DNA of 64,000 bases from Zygnema cylindricum (taxonomy: Eukaryota; Streptophyta; Zygnematophyceae; Zygnematales; Zygnemataceae), in assembly GCA_037447655.1 (NCBI GenBank), contig JBBHKE010003364.1, forward strand, positions 156,549-220,548, in the 5' to 3' direction. Below the pieces are notes generated by a model. The model had not been told where the DNA came from. It did not search any database and saw only the letters and a program-made list of their open reading frames with translations. The position numbers and the translations under genes are program-made. Shown piece by piece: positions 25,110-36,920 of this stretch. How positions within the stretch are numbered: the first letter of the stretch is position 1; every line of letters begins with the position of its first letter.

Positions 25110-27257
25110 ATGGATAGAATTAAGATCAAGATGGTTGATAACCGGAATTCTTCCCCATGGTCCATAGCTGCTGGTAGAATCGATACACTTAGAATCGATA
25201 CTCCTCTGCCGAATATTTTTGACCAAACCAGAGCTCTTTCTCTTGTAGTAAACGATTTGAAAGATTGTGATTTCAGTTCGCCAGATTTTCCTATCAAAGA
25301 GGTATGTTTCAAGCTCTAACAGTTTTCTAATATCTTTGAAACTAGTTTATGATTTTTTTGCTCATAGGGCAATTACGAGTACGCGGTTACTGGCGATATT
25401 AACAATACAGGAAAAATGTATTGCTTTCACAAAATCAGACAGTTTTCTGTACATATATTATTATTATTTCCTCGCCAGTAATGCTAGCTATAGGGCTCGT
25501 ATAATTCCCCTATTAGGAGAGTAAATACTGTTCAGTATTATTAGCCTGGACCACCTTATCTTCTGTATACCAGTGGAAGAATATGCTTTTTAGCTTTGTG
25601 TTAGGAGTGACGTTAGTTTTGATTTGTATACATGTATTTGTCAGTATATGTATTCGTCATATACTGACGAATACGCTGTTCAGTATTATTTTTGACCTGA
25701 TCCACGCTATTTTTTTGTATATTGATATCGGCAAATCATCTGAAGAAATTTGACAAAATGCTGATTTAGTAACTTCCAAAGGGCAACAAACTGTACTAAA
25801 ATTTCATCCTTCTCTGATTCTTTATTTCTGTTTCCTGGAGGAAATCTCATTGTCGGTCCCTTTTGTTGTTAAATAATCTACACGAATTTTCTTGAGATCA
25901 CAGTGATTAGGTGATCTGGTAATAAACTTAGAAGAATATTTAAATAGTATGTACAAATATATTATGGATATAATACTGCCCATCGCCTATTATTTAAAGG
26001 AATATTCAGTATAAACGCATAATTGGATGTATAATTCCAATTTAGTGTAGGGAAACATGGCAACTTGTAGTCCACTCCCTTAAATAGTGTTACTGCTACT
26101 ATATTACGATTTTCAGCCAAAATAGTCACGTCCAAATAGTGTTATTGACACTTATAGCGATGTGCAGTGTACATAATAGTAGCATAATGTGATACGTAAT
26201 TTAATTATACTTAATGCTATAATACATAATGCAATGATAGTGTACATAATGTTATCATATTGTAGTGCGTAATGTACTAATGTACTAATACATCATGTAC
26301 TAATGCATAATGTTATAATACATTACGCAATAATATTATGTAGTTGACTGGCTGCAAAGTGGTCGGTTGTCGTTTTGCAGGCTGCTAAAAATCTGGTGAC
26401 GTTAATGGAGGCTGTAGCTGCTTTAGTGAAGGCTTCAGGACAGGAGAAAGAAGGGATCTCCACTGAGCTGGCTGAACTCTGCTGTGGCTCATCTGATCTG
26501 GTACGTTCAACATTTTCAAGACTGTATTCTCTGTATTAGGGACGAGAAATGCTTGAGATGCTTTATTGAGATGTGTTGAGATTTGTTGCGATATGTATAT
26601 GTCAATATATTTACGATGCTCTGGGATACTTTATTGAGATGCTTCGAGGTGTATTGAGATATATATCACAATTCATTGTGATGATAATGCTTTATTGAGA
26701 TTATTTAGAATTTATTGAGGTATATCAGCATTCAGGTAAGATGCTTTGTTGCAATGCTTTGAGATGTATTGAGATTTATTCCTCGATGTATTGAGATGAG
26801 CTGCGTGAAATGCTTTGTTATGATTCAGCGAAATGCGTTGAGTTGTATTGCGATGCTTTCTGATATGTTGAGAAACATATCTCATGTATTCAGATGAGAT
26901 GCTTGAGATGCTTTCAGATGTTTTATTGAGATGGCTTTGTTTCTTGCCTGAAAGATCGAAATTATGAACTAAATTAACCGAAGGACTCTTTTACGGATAA
27001 CTGTAAAAGGAGTTGATCTTTTGGCTTCTCTGATAATGATGTTCTTATTGTGGCCGAACCCTGAAATAAAGTTTATTTGATCTTTCTGATGTTTGTTTTT
27101 TTGTATGTAGTTATCAGGAGGATTTTCTCCTGAGAAATTGGTTCCACTTTGTATTTTATACTGGTTTTATTTGCTTGGGCAGATTGCAAGTGTTTCTGAT
27201 TTTCAGAAATTACTGTTTACTGGCCCTCAATTTATGGCTCTATTGGTCTCATTTTGA
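25110..27257 (+). CDS. 5' exons of an unrecognised plant gene
   Basis: Exon 1 (25110-25301, 64 codons from the first ATG) begins MDRIKIKMVDNRNSSPWSIA and ends in phase 0 at AAAGAG|GTATGT. A short exon (GNYEYA...) may start at 25368 after CTCATAG|. A clear exon at 26381-26500 (40 codons, TTGCAG| to CTG|GTACGT, phase 0 at both ends) encodes AAKNLVTLMEAVAALVKASG and ends CCGSSDL, probably helical. A further exon starts at 27183 (GGGCAG|) with IASVSDFQKLLFTGPQF; read straight on it stops at 27255-27257, or it may splice earlier. I do not recognise the family. The predicted start has a good hydrophilic N-terminus without a signal or transit sequence. The exon phases agree, which supports a real gene. 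Confidence 0.55.
26530..26945 (+). repeat. Degenerate TTGAGATG-type minisatellite in the intron
   Basis: The words TTGAGATG, GAGATGCTTTATTGAGATG and TGAGATGTATTGAGAT recur irregularly across about 400 bp between the 26381-26500 and 27183 exons. No coding potential. Confidence 0.7.
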
Positions 27258-27356
27258 GTCCTTTCTCCCGGTCTTTCTGATTCTAAAACAGTTTCAGCAA
27301 CAAACATTCCATTACAGTCTCAGCAAGCTGCCTTACATACCTTGGGGTAATTCTTT

Positions 27357-28738
27357 CCCCTGCCTCTCTCTCCTCTCTTCCTCTCTCGCTCACCCTCTCC
27401 CTCTCCCTCTCGTCCACTCCCTCTCTCCCTCTCCCTCTCGTCCTCTCCCTCTCTTCCACTCCCTCTCTTTCACTCCCTCTCTTCCACTCCCTCTCTTCCT
27501 CTCCCTCTCTTCCTCTCCCTCTCTTCCTCTCTTCCTCTCCCTCTCTTCCTCTCCCTCTCTTCCTCTCCCTGTTCTCCCCCACCCTCTCCCTCTTCCTCCC
27601 CCTCCTCTCTCCCCCTCCTCCTCTCTCCCTCTCCCCCTCCTCTCCCCCCCCTCCTCTCCCCCCCCCCTCTCCCCCTCCCCCTCCTCCTCTCCCCCTCCTC
27701 TCCCCCTCCTCTCCCCCTCCTCTCCCCCTCCTCTCCCCCTCTCCCCCTCCTCTCCCCCTCCTCTCCCCCTCCTCTCCCCGTCTCCCCCTCTCCTCCTCTC
27801 CCCCTCTCCCCCTCTCCCCCTCTCCCCCTCTCCCTCCCCCTCTCTTCCTCTCCCTCTCTTCCTCTCCCTGTTCTCCTCTCCCTGTTCTCCCCCACCCTCT
27901 CCCTCTTCCTCCCCCTCCTCTCTCCCCCTCCTCCTCTCTCCCTCTCCCCCTCCTCCCCCTCCTCTCCCCCCTCTCCTCTCCCCCCCCCCTCTCCCCCTCC
28001 CCCTCCTCCTCTCCCCCTCCCCCTCCTCCTCTCCCCCTCCTCTCCCCCTCCTCTCCCCCTCCTCTCCCCCTCTCCCCCTCTCCCTCTCCCTCCCCCTCCC
28101 TCCCCCTCCCTCCCCCTCCCTCCCCCTCCCTCCCCCTCCCTCTCCCTCCTCCCCTCTCCCTCCTCCCCTCTCCCTCTCCTCCCCTCTCCCTCCCCCCCCC
28201 TCCCTCCCCCCCCCCCTCCCCCTCCCCCTCCCCCTCCCCCTCCCCCTCCCCCTCCCCCTCCCCCTCCCCCTCCCCCTCCCCCTCCCCCTCCCCCTCCCCC
28301 TCCCCCTCCCCCTCCCCCTCCCCCTCCCCCTCCCCCTCCCCCTCTCCCCCCTCCCTCCCCCTCCCTCCCCCTCCCTCCTCCTCCCCTCTCCCTCCTCCCC
28401 TCTCCCTCCTCCCCTCTCCCTCTCCTCCCCTCTCCCTCCCCCCCCCTCCCTCCCCCCCCCCCTCCCCCCCCCCCTCCCCCTCCCCCTCCCCCTCCCCCTC
28501 CCCCTCCCCCTCCCCCTCCCCCTCCCCCTCCCCCTCCCCCTCCCCCTCCCCCTCCCCCTCCCCCTCCCCCTCCCCCTCCCCCTCCCCCTCCCCCTCCCCC
28601 TCCCCCCTCCCCCTCCCCCTCCCCCTCCCCCTCCCCCTCCCCCTCCCCCTCCCCCTCCCCCTCCCCCTCCCCCTCCCCCTCCCCCTCCCCCCCTCCCCCC
28701 CCTCCCCCCTCCCCCCTCCCCCCCTCCCCCTCTCCCTT
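27357..28738 (+). repeat. Homopyrimidine (C,T) tract, about 1.4 kb
   Basis: The plus strand is virtually only C and T for about 1.38 kb. It starts with CTCTCCCTCTCTTCCTCTCC units, moves through CCCCTCCTCT units and ends in long runs of (CCCCCT)n. There is an internal duplication: the block near 27560-27780 (GTTCTCCCCCACCCTCTCCC onward) recurs near 27875-28080. The two ORFs of over 500 codons on opposite strands (Pro/Leu/Ser and Gly/Glu/Arg) are products of composition. It directly follows the last exon seen in the gene starting at 25110, so it may lie in an intron. Confidence 0.95.
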
Positions 28739-29277
28739 CTATAACACATGATGCACGAATGGATAATTGGATATTTACACATCCTTCTCCTCATAAATGA
28801 ACCCAAAAATATATGTACTATGGCCCAAGTTTGGGTGCTCTAAAATGACATCTTAGCCTTCACTCACTTTCTAAGTAAATGAACCTACAACTACTTACGG
28901 AATTTCCATATGAACGCGTTACAATGCGTTACACTCATTTAAATACTAACTTTTTGGAAAGCAATACAAAAAAAATAACTTTTTCACTTTTTTGGCAAGA
29001 TGCCAAATGATCTTTAAATTACCCATGGATTGGCAATCGGATGGTTGCGATTGAAAGCCAAGACTCTCACCTTCCTATCGGCGGTCTTTGATTGTGCAAG
29101 GAGAAAAGGCATCCGCTTTGAATGGAGCTTCTTTTCATCTCTTGTTCCTAAGCTTGTGTTTTGGATGCGAATATGCCCTGTACTCTACCGTCCGTACAGT
29201 ACTCTACCGTACAATAGAGTAGAGTGGTTCATAGGCAAAAAGTCCACTTTCCCGAACGCCAGCGTTAATAACTCAGA

Positions 29278-29893
29278 TGATCCACAATTAATTCTGCATA
29301 TGAGCCCCGTTGACTTGAGAGTGTTACTTACTTGAAGTTCTTTGACTTTTTCCGAATGTAAGCAGAACCATAGAAGACTAGACACCATTGGTGTATATAT
29401 ACATATATAACAATATAATATAAACAAAACATAACAGAATGACATAAAACAAATCTCCTGCTTACCGATGTGGATGCTCGTCGCATCCATTGTATGTCGA
29501 AAAGCTACACGAGAGTCGCAATTAAGTGTATATATTCTCACCTGAAAAAGTAGATCCACAGTAATGAGACATAAATCACAAATCACAGTTCGTGCAAGTC
29601 AACAATTATGAAAAAGGAACTATAACCAAAAAGAAAATCTAATGCCCTCGATTTCAGTTATATTGGACAACTGAAAAACTGAAAAGGTACATAAAATCAC
29701 ATCCAAAGAGCTTAGAGCAATAATCAATAAGTCACAGGCCTTGGCCGCAAACAATATTTAATACCGTTCAATCAGAATGAAGATAGTCGACGGTTTTTTA
29801 GGCGAGTTTTATTATTAACTATTAACTGTTGAGCCACAATTCTGCACTTGAGCCCCGGTGACTTGAGAGCGTTACTTACTTGAAGTTCTTTGA
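29278..29893. repeat. Direct repeat, about 70 bp, 29278-29348 and 29830-29900
   Basis: Both copies share GACTTGAGAG(T/C)GTTACTTACT plus TGAAGTTCTTTGAC, preceded by CCACAATT and CTGCA..TGAGCCCCG. On the minus strand each copy contains the splice-donor-like TTCAAGTAAGTAAC, so this may be a duplicated exon end. Confidence 0.75.
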
Positions 29894-30696
29894 CATTTTT
29901 CTTGAGTTTGTGAACCCAACCCACAGCATTTAAACTTCATTTTTAAAACTATTTTGCGAGTTGATAGAGTAGGACCCACTTTCAAACACGAAAAAAGATA
30001 ATAACAATGCAAGGAAAATAAGCTCTCTCACACCCATGCCTTGGATGTAAGTATCACAAAAGAGACAATCACAAGCAATCACCTTTCCGTGCCTGGAAGT
30101 TTAAGAAATTTGTTTAGAAGATTTCTATGAAATTAGCTTACCAGGCCTTGTTCGTGAGTTAACACTAAGAGTCCGAACAATACAAAACTCGATTTTGGCA
30201 ACCGAATGAAGAACAACTTCATTGGCCTCACCACTTCACTGTAAAAAAAAAGGAAACGAAAGAAAGTTGCACGACTCTTAATTGAGCCCCGATTAAAAAA
30301 ATCCTTTGATTTACCGAAAAAAAGGCAAGAAGTAGCAACTAACTTTTAACATTTCATGGTTTTTATTGTTTTGACGGGATTGAAGTTTGAATGCCTTTGT
30401 CGAGAAATTTTGTCGTTTCGCGCATGACTATGACCTATTGGGAATGAACAAAGATCACTATACTATCTTGTCAAAAAAGGACAATGTGTATATATAAAAA
30501 TTGTTAGAATGCATGAACTCCAGATACGTCCATTCAAAATGTAGAGTTCATAAGAACACTCAAAAACAAAAACATAAAATGACTTAATGACTTTTATACC
30601 GACAATTTCCAATTTTAACGCCATTAAAAACCAAAAACTAGCACTTGGACAAACCAAAACCTTTCTCGACACGCAAAATTGAAAATGGCACACACT

Positions 30697-30930
30697 TCCC
30701 AGAGCTTAACTCAAGTCTCGTATGATACCATAGATTTTACGTAAGTTCGTATGATACCATAAATTTTTACCACACTTCCTAGAGCTTAACTCAAGTCTCG
30801 TATGATACCATAGATTTTACGTAAGTTCGTATGATACCATAAATTTTTACGTAAGTTTATGTGAGCTTCCCAAAGCTTAACTAAGGTCTCGTATGATACC
30901 ATAAATTTTTACGTAAGTTTATGTGAGTGG
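30697..30930. repeat. Tandem repeat, unit about 80 bp, nearly three copies
   Basis: Units start CTTCC(C/T)(A)GAGCTTAACTCAAG and contain two TCGTATGATACCATA(G/A)ATTTT submotifs. The copies start near 30697, 30776 and 30867; the last is partial. Confidence 0.9.
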
Positions 30931-30948
30931 ATTTACAGTATTAACAGA

Positions 30949-31132
30949 ATGACAAAATGCTCCACCACGGGAAGTAAGCAGAGAAAAGTGTCCTACCAGG
31001 ACAACAAAATGACAAAATGCTCCACCACGGGAAGTAAGCAGAGAAAAGTGTCCTGCCAGGACAACAAAATGACAAAATGCTCCACCACAGGAAGTAAGGA
31101 ACAGAATGACAAAATGCTCCACCGTTCTACCA
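30949..31132. repeat. Tandem repeat, unit 60 bp, about three copies
   Basis: ATGACAAAATGCTCCACCAC then GGGAAGTAAGCAGAGAAAAG recurs at 30949, 31009 and 31069, with a shortened fourth copy at 31106. The first two units differ by about one base, so the array is young. Confidence 0.95.
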
Positions 31133-32713
31133 GGACACTATTACTTGATAAACATTTTAGTCGATAAACTTTTTATATGCAAATAGTAGTCCACAGTAAT
31201 TTATGTGCCCACCTCAAAAAATACTTAGTCTATAACTCACATGATCCACACGAAACAAGAAAAGTGGGAGAGCTTATCAAGAATGATAAATGTGTGAGGA
31301 AATAACGAGGAAATACTACCCTACTGCTTTTTATTTGCAGTCACAAGATACAAAGTGCCTAAGGAAAATTCACCGGTATTAAAACATAAAGGAAAATCAT
31401 ACAAAATACTGGACAACTATGCTTACCCCCATAGCACATCAGGAGGTACAAAGTAAGGCATCTTCGTGGATCTACGTGGAGACATCCAGAGGAGCCTATA
31501 TCTACATTCAAGGATAGAAAACGAAAAATACACGGTGAAACCAAAACAAGCTTTGTCTCTAAAAAAAAATGCAAATGCAGAGAAAAGTGAGCGGTTACCA
31601 GTTGCGTGAATGTTAAGCTAGGAAGGAAACTGTACTCGAGTCAATCGGCATATTGCCATTTGAGAATGATGTTAGAAACACCGAAACTTAAACTGATTAT
31701 AGTTTGGACGATTGTTTTAGTATCAAAATCTCTACATCAGAAGGAATTTTGATAGCCAAATTATTTACGAGATTGGGCTCCTAGTATCCCCATCCCCAAT
31801 AGTATCCCCATCCCCAATGCTACAGAAAACACAAAGACAAACTTGAGAAAGTGTGTTGAGAAAGTGTATTGCATCGGTTATTGGGGTTGAAAGTTTCGAA
31901 TGAACAAAGTTCCATGGCATATTGTTGTAGCTTCAGCATTGTTAACCTCTATTTGCTAGTTTTACGCAGGTTTAAACAAAAAAAGAATCAGCTATTTTGG
32001 AAAATGGGAGTAATGCAATCTATTGTCTAATCTATTAGACAACTGTTCAAAGATTGAGCAAATTATCGTTGAATGGATATTGAGTTGAAGGTTACTAATG
32101 TATGTTTCAACATGAAAAATTCCTTATAGAGTCGAGTCTTTTTTCTTGATTCTTGACGGAGGAAAAACAATGCACAAAATTTGCTGATGCAGTGTACCTA
32201 AAAAAAACTTATATGCGAGGTTACTATTCACACTTATACTTACAGTGACTTAATGTGAAGGTCAAAGAAAACTCACATTAGCTTCCCACACAAGTTTGGG
32301 CAACTTTGGATCCCAAAAAGGCTAAGAATAAAGAGACTATGTCTACATAGTCTACCGATGGGCCCGACAACAATACGAGGTCTACATAAACATCTAGATT
32401 ACTAAAGCTAATGTTCACACATTGTTGTGTTTCAAGTTCGACCACCTTCTTGTTATGCATTATGATTATCATTTTTTATTGTTTGGCTCCCACGCTTTAG
32501 ATTGCATTACAAATTTGTGCCCTCAACTTTTTTTTTTTTTACTGTTTTCTACGCACCTGATAGCCGATTCGCGTTTACGAAAAAAAAAGTTAACAAACTC
32601 GATTTTTCGCGCCTACCCGTACCCGCTCGCACTCTTATATGTACAAAATTAATGGTACATCTCCCTCATACCTTCCCCTATAGCAAAAAGTACTTTAAAA
32701 GTACAAAGTACAG

Positions 32714-32764
32714 CAATGTGTTATAGCGAAGACACCACTATGTGTTATAGCGAAGACACCACTG
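32714..32764. repeat. Tandem repeat, about 25 bp x 2
   Basis: ATGTGTTATAGCGAAGACAC plus CACT occurs twice in succession. Confidence 0.85.
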
Positions 32765-32888
32765 TAGTGTATTGTATAGATAGAATTGCAGTAGAACGTA
32801 CCTACAAAACCTTCAATTTTTTCCGTTTTTTGCTTTGTCGACCTTACCCGAATTTGTTTTTTTTTTTTTTTCAATCACCCTGCCGAAT

Positions 32889-33032
32889 CTGGCGGCCCCC
32901 AAAATTTGGCACTTGGGTCCATTCAGGTTCCAACGCCCGGCGGCCCCCAAAATTTGGCACCTGGGTCCATTCAGGTTCCAACGCGGGCATTCAGGTTCCA
33001 ACGCGGGCATTCAGGTTCCAACGCGGGCAGGC
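32889..33032. repeat. Two overlapping tandem arrays (about 50 bp x 2 and 21 bp x 3-4)
   Basis: The unit GGCGGCCCCCAAAATTTGGC ... CATTCAGGTTCCAACGC is present twice, then its last 21 bp (CATTCAGGTTCCAACGCGGG + C) is repeated alone. This stepwise expansion is typical of slippage within an existing repeat. Confidence 0.9.
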
Positions 33033-33536
33033 AGTTATGGATCGCGTACGGATTTGAGTACCCGATTACAACCTCTACCTCCCGGGTAAGAGCGACATTT
33101 CCTCTCTCCAGTCCATAGTGCCCGAGACAAGTCTAACGGCCACATATAGCTACGATAACCACTATTTTTCGACCACGCTCTAGAAAAGGTCACTATATGA
33201 GAAGTATCTTCAGAGAAGGTCAGTCACTAGCAGGTCGGACTCCCGAGAATCTCTTTCAAAATAATCAAAAAAGAATCTCTTTGGAAAAGAAAAAACACAA
33301 AAAATAAAAAACAAAATGTTTGAAGAAAAGATTTTTGCCTACTGAATTTCTAGAAAAGGAACAATTTCTTGACGTATTTAAAAAAACAAAAAAAACAAAA
33401 AAAAGACAACAAACAGAAAATATTAAGTCATTTTGACAAAGTCCTATCATAACAAACATGTTCAAGAGGAGAAAAAGATCGAATTGTTGAAGCAAAAATA
33501 AAAGAAAAAACAAAAATATAAAAAGGGAAAAAAAAA
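33033..33536. other. Unassigned AT-rich sequence
   Basis: No gene or bounded repeat is recognised. A-rich stretches (AAAAAACAAAAAAAACAAAA) dominate the right part. Confidence 0.4.
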
Positions 33537-33600
33537 CCCTTCCCTTCCCTTCCCTTCCCTTCCCTTCCCTTCCCCTCCCTTTCCCTTCCCTTCCCTTCTT
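33537..33600. repeat. (CCCTT)n microsatellite
   Basis: Pentamer CCCTT (TTCCC) runs for about 64 bp with one or two interruptions. Confidence 0.95.
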
Positions 33601-33814
33601 TTTCGACTATTCTTTTTCTCTCACCTCTTCTTTTTGACTAGTCTTCTCGTACATTTAGGCCACGACAACATGGGTGACGTCAGCAAGGTAGCAGTCGCCC
33701 TGAATGTCCTATGAAAAAGACAAAATAACTTGCTTGTCCCTTCACCTCTAAATCACCGCTACATACAGTCTTTGCTTTCAAAATCGCCCATCGCTCCCGT
33801 TCAAGAAGATGGAG

Positions 33815-34475
33815 TACCTGGGAGAGGGGGAGAGGGAGAGAGGGAGAGGGAGAGGAGAAGAGAGGGAGAGAGGACGAGGAGGAGAGAGAGGAGAGGGAAA
33901 GGGGGGGGAGAAAGGGAGGGGCAAGGGAGAGGGAGAGGAAAGAGGAAGAGGGAGGGAGTAAATGGGAGAGGGAGAGAGAATTAAAACCCAAACCAAATTT
34001 AGCAAAAAGTTCAAAAATTCAAAAAAAATACCAAAAAACGGCATTTTTCAGATAAATTATGGAGATTTGAATTCCCGGTATCGACGAAAAAAAAAAAAAC
34101 AATTTTAAAAACTAAAACGTAAATCTTTTGAGAAAACGTCATTTCAAAGAGGAATCTGGGGATAAATTTAATTGAAAAGCGGCAATTTTTGGAGGGAACC
34201 CATAGCTTAAAACTCCCTCGGTCGGAAAAAAAGGAAAAAGAACCCATATTAACAAAAAAAAAGTGAAGAAAAGAGAAAGAAGAAAGAGAAAAGAAAGAGA
34301 GAGAAAGAGAAAGAGAAGAAAGAAAAAAGGAAAAAAGAAACGAACAAAGAAAGTAAAAAAGAGAACAGAAAAAGAAAAAAAGAGAAAGAAACAAAAAAAA
34401 GAAATAAAGAAAAAGAAAAATGAAAAAAAAAATAGAAGAATAAAGAGAAAAAAAAAAAATTACCAGAAAAACGAC
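33815..34475. repeat. Purine-rich tracts
   Basis: 33815-33985 is GGGAGAGGGAGAGA-rich and 34209-34475 is AAAGAGAAAGAA-rich on the plus strand. They are separated by ordinary AT-rich sequence. Lys/Arg-rich ORFs here are compositional. Confidence 0.85.
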
Positions 34476-35735
34476 ATTTTTTTGGACGGAATCCAAAGAT
34501 TGGAGCTCCCGGTGTCGAAAATGACTTTAAACTTTCGTGGCGAAGTACTGATTCCGATTTCTAGGAGCATTGCGCGTCCGAACCGTTGGCAAGGGCCGCT
34601 GAATCCGGCTTTTTATCACCCCTAAAAAACAAAAAAGAAAAAAATAAGTTATTTACAATAATAAATAAAGTTTTTTTTTTTTTGTTTTGTTTTGGAGTAT
34701 TGGGCATCGAGGTAGTTGTTGAGGGCCACATAGTCTGGATTTGAGGTATTTCCAATAAAAAACCCTAGAAATAAAAAATATTAAAAGCGAATGCATAAAT
34801 AATAATTGTTTTTTTATTTTTTGTAAGGGCCTTCTTTTTAACTTTGAGGGGGATTCGATAAAATAAATAAAGAAATGAATGAATAAATAAGCGCAAAAAT
34901 AATCAAATAAAATTTAATAGCATATTAAATATTACGTTAGAAAATAATTATTTAAAATAATAATAATTTTTTATTACATTTTGCTTCCCGGGCTTTTAAG
35001 CATCTCTGAAAAAACAGATAAACAAACTCATAAATAATAAATAAATAAATAATTAGTCAATAACGATTAACAATAATAAATAATAAATACTCACAAGTAC
35101 AATAAATAGGTACATAACTAATGATGAGTAACACATTCAATAATTAATAATTATGAATAGCAAGTAGCGTTAACAGTAACAATAATCACCGAATACGTGA
35201 CAGTAATTACGAAGAGAGTGGCGGCCGTCATCGGCAGCTGACGAGGCCTGGTTTCGATTCAGCGGAGCGAATAGCAGGAAGGAAGCGACAACAACCGCCA
35301 CAGCAAAACGACAAACGCAAAAGCCGCCATGCGGCGACTGCGCTCGACTGGAAGGACGAAAGGAATCGCAAAAAAAGTCGTACAACAAAAAAATTACAAA
35401 AAGAATTTAGAAAAATTACAGGAAGGAGAAACTTAGAGAAAATTAGAATATTAAAACCAGAAAAAAAGGCTTAAAAAATACGGATTATGAGAAATTCCAA
35501 ATGTTCCAAAAGGACTGAGAACCACTCTGCAACATTTTACGAACATACCAGAAAACGAAGAAAAAAGTTACAAAAATCCTTAAGAAAAACCACAAAAAAA
35601 ATCCAATGTAAAAACACCACAACAAAGCTACGAGAAAACTACAAAAACCATAATAAATAAATAAATAAAAACAGAATATCTTACCCCGCAATTCCTTTAT
35701 GCCGATAATGAGAAGCCCCTGGCATCTGCCCATTT
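34476..35735. other. Unassigned AT-rich intergenic DNA
   Basis: AATAAATAAATAATTA-type low complexity dominates 34750-35160. No supported coding sequence. Confidence 0.4.
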
Positions 35736-35880
35736 GCCCCCCCTCCCTCCCCCCCTCGCTGCGGCCGCCCCCTCCCCAACCCGCGTGCGCGCACCTCCCG
35801 CGCTGGCCGCGGCCGCCTCCCGCCGCCGAGCAGCGAGTCCGCGGCGCGCACGAACTGCGCACACCATATTGATTCCGTAT
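35736..35880. other. GC- and CpG-rich island
   Basis: About 145 bp of strongly GC-rich sequence, with GCGGCCGC-type words (CTGCGGCCGCCCCCTCCCC, GGCCGCGGCCGCCTCCCGCC), sits in otherwise AT-rich DNA. It might be a promoter, a foreign insertion or a GC-rich repeat. The Ala/Arg/Gly-rich minus-strand frame over it has no recognisable domain. Confidence 0.5.
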
Positions 35881-36207
35881 TTCTGAAGGGGCGTCGAGGC
35901 TCGCCTCTCGGAAGTCAACCCGAGGTTAAGCGAGCGAGCAATTTGTCGGTGCTCGTGCGCTGATTGGACGACGCGTCAAGATTCGACGACTGCTTTTTCA
36001 TGACCGTGTTGGCAATCTCGTGGAAACAGTGACGTGTCGATTGGCTTTGATTCATGCAGACTACACGTGGAAAGTTGTAAGAGGCTGTCACGTGTACGAT
36101 TTTCCTCGCGGTTTGAAATTCGTAGCACCGTCCACACCGGCCAAAGCTCACTATCTCGACGTTTTGTCTTCTTGCATCACCATTGCGTAAATCTAGCGAC
36201 AAACTTA

Positions 36208-36917
36208 GGGTGACGTTCTATTAGGCGGTCCCAGTAAATGTACGGACGAGTCTACTGGCAGCATTTACTGGAAGTCCGCTCCATTGTGTCGGCCTAGTAA
36301 CAAACCTTCCTCAATTATGATTGGCGCCAAGTAGGTTAGAGTCCAGATTCTAAAAATCTTTAAAAAAATCTACAAACGGAATATCTGTACGAAATTTCTG
36401 TACCACCGGAGGTAATTAATGATTCGTACATAAAGTTTTTGGCTAGATTTTGATTTTGAAAATGGAAATCAAAATTTCGAAACGGAATGGCGCGACAAAC
36501 CTTGAAGGTCGCGGCAAACTTTGAATGTCGGTGGATGTCAGACGCAGCGTGCGAGGATATTTTCACCTGACCTGCATTCAACGTGGCAGGAGGCACATGG
36601 CATGTACGACGTGCAGGCCTGTGATCGCTTGTACAAAGTAGATATTTTATTTACTTTTCACGTGTACCAATGGAAATCATCTAGTGGGAGAGTTGGGGCC
36701 AACTGGATGATGTGCTTGATTGCTTCGCGGATCTCAAAATTTGAAACATCCAACGGTCAGGAATTACGCCTACATCATTGGAGCTTCCCGACAGCTTTCC
36801 AGTAACGATGTTTCGTCTGACAACAAAAAAATAAATGGTACGACTATGTACGGCACTGTACAAAAACGTACGGCGTCCAGTAACGAATCCCACTTTTCGC
36901 CTAATGGAACGTCACCC
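36208..36917 (+). mobile_element. Harbinger/Tourist-like MITE (family H1), 710 bp
   Basis: The terminal inverted repeats GGGTGACGTTCTATTAGGCG and (reversed) GGGTGACGTTCCATTAGGCG differ by one base. TTA is duplicated at 36205-36207 and 36918-36920. This is the best preserved H1 copy in the window and serves as the reference for 4543-5246 and 58744-60478. No transposase is encoded. Confidence 0.9.
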
Positions 36918-36920
36918 TTA

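Larger units (their letters stand above)
28739..32713 (-). other. Unassigned region with possible minus-strand exons
   Basis: Several minus-strand stretches look exon-like between good splice sites. 32321-32277 (TTCTTAG| ... AAT|GTGAGT) reads PFWDPKLPKLVWEAN. 31501-31427 (ATGTAG| ... |GTAAGC) contains RLLWMSPRRSTKMPYFVPPD. 30104-30040 contains HGKVIACDCLFCDTYIQGMG. A 29.5 kb stretch contains RVAFRHTMDATSIHIG. The phases do not join by eye and I cannot name a product, so no gene model is offered. They could be a real multi-exon gene with short exons, or chance. Confidence 0.25.

Noticed and set aside
27175-28806. Open frames of 541 (+) and 507 (-) codons
   Set aside because: Both are translations of a C/T-only tract (Pro/Leu/Ser one way, Gly/Glu/Arg the other); no domain, no codon structure.
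30949-31167. Repeated peptide frames over the 60-bp array
   Set aside because: The 60-bp unit is a multiple of three, so any open frame repeats; no evidence of expression or homology.
34263-34625. Lys/Arg/Glu-rich frame of 120 codons
   Set aside because: Lies in an A/G-only low-complexity tract.
35485-35918. Ala/Arg-rich minus-strand frames over the GC island
   Set aside because: Composition-driven; no recognisable motif and an AT-rich, membrane-like continuation without coding character.
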